Positions 5,203 through 5,405 of a DNA stretch of 5,405 nt are shown here, one piece after another. How positions within the stretch are numbered: the stretch's first letter is position 1; each line of letters opens with the position of its first letter. The stretch is from Alphaproteobacteria bacterium UBA2784. GTDB taxonomy: Bacteria > Pseudomonadota > Alphaproteobacteria > Micropepsales > Micropepsaceae. Location of the stretch: contig DEIC01000008.1 in NCBI GenBank assembly GCA_002352285.1, positions 3,319 to 8,723 of the forward strand, written 5' to 3'. The notes under the pieces were generated by a model, which saw only the letters and a list, made by a program, of their open reading frames with translations, searched no databases and was not told the DNA's origin. The position numbers were made by a program, and so were the translations under genes.

Positions 5203-5405
5203 ATGAAATCCGGGGTGCCGTGGAGCGTGGCAGGGCTGTCGCCCGAAGCCCGCGAAGCAGCTCGAATAGCAGCGCAACGTGCAGGAATGTCCCTGCACGA
5301 ATGGTTGAACCATCTCGTTTTTGAAAATCTTCCCCCCGAGGCCGTGAGTGAAGCCCAACATGCGGCCGACGCCTTTGCGTCCGATCGCATGGAATCGGGA
5401 TGGAA
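5203..5405 (+). CDS. N-terminus of a PodJ-like polarity/localisation protein (partial, runs off window)
   Basis: An open frame begins at the ATG at 5203 (an in-frame GTG lies at 5194) and stays open for 67 codons to the window end. The first 45 residues carry PWSVAGLSPEAREAARIAAQ followed by RAGMSLHEWLN. This PWSV-x-G-[IL]-x-P-EARE ... GM-[ST]-L-x-EWLN pattern is, as I recall, the conserved beginning of PodJ and related long coiled-coil, Sel1-repeat or peptidoglycan-binding proteins of alphaproteobacteria. PodJ in Caulobacter organises the new pole and is needed for pili and holdfast. Everything that would define the class further (coiled coils, transmembrane segment, Sel1 repeats, peptidoglycan-binding domain) lies outside the window. 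The upstream region has CtrA-like, DnaA-like and GANTC motifs, consistent with cell-cycle control. No clear Shine-Dalgarno precedes either start. Confidence 0.75.
   Translation, partial: MKSGVPWSVAGLSPEAREAARIAAQRAGMSLHEWLNHLVFENLPPEAVSEAQHAADAFASDRMESGW

Noticed and set aside
5127..5324. A 65-codon plus-strand frame
   Set aside because: It is out of frame with the PodJ-like start and overlaps it; the translation looks random.
5061..5390. A 109-codon minus-strand frame across the intergenic region and the PodJ-like start
   Set aside because: It has no recognisable motif and is antisense to a frame with a conserved-looking N-terminus.
1..5405. tRNA or rRNA genes, CRISPR array, insertion sequence or prophage attachment site
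   Set aside because: Read by eye on both strands: no direct-repeat array, no transposase frame, no terminal inverted repeats with target duplication and no tRNA-like cloverleaf were seen.

Overview
The window looks like GC-rich alphaproteobacterial DNA, most likely from the Caulobacterales/Hyphomonadaceae. The taxonomy is inferred from the GC-rich third codon positions, near-consensus CtrA boxes (TTAA-N7-TTAAC), a GANTC site beside a start codon, and a last gene whose N-terminus resembles PodJ-type polarity proteins. No similarity search was possible.

Layout. Positions 1-144 (+) may hold the end of an unrecognised gene, but the opposite strand is equally open there. Positions 147-3392 (-) form a tight three-gene operon read right to left: a left-handed beta-helix (hexapeptide-repeat) acyltransferase, a polyprenyl-phosphate hexose-1-phosphate transferase with an N-terminal membrane domain (WcaJ/PssY type), and a Wzx/MATE-like polysaccharide flippase. 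The genes overlap by 17 bp and then by 4 bp (ATGA), so translation is probably coupled. Positions 3418-5015 (+) form a divergent two-gene unit: a phytanoyl-CoA-dioxygenase-like Fe(II)/2-oxoglutarate oxygenase with an intact metal triad, joined by another ATGA overlap to an unrecognised exported helical protein. A 187-bp intergenic region (5016-5202) carries two CtrA-like boxes, a DnaA-box-like 9-mer, inverted repeats and a -10-like hexamer. It is followed by the 5' end of a PodJ-like gene (5203 to the window edge), which runs off the end and is easily missed.

How the genes may work together. The phosphotransferase would start a lipid-linked saccharide on the cytoplasmic face of the membrane, the acyltransferase could decorate it, and the flippase would move it across. 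The oxygenase and the exported protein have no assigned role; their position suggests a tailoring or accessory function in the same surface polysaccharide. No glycosyltransferase, Wzy polymerase or export gene lies in the window, so the pathway must be completed elsewhere. The adjacent polarity-type gene with apparent cell-cycle control makes a polar polysaccharide, such as a holdfast or adhesin, an attractive but unproven idea.
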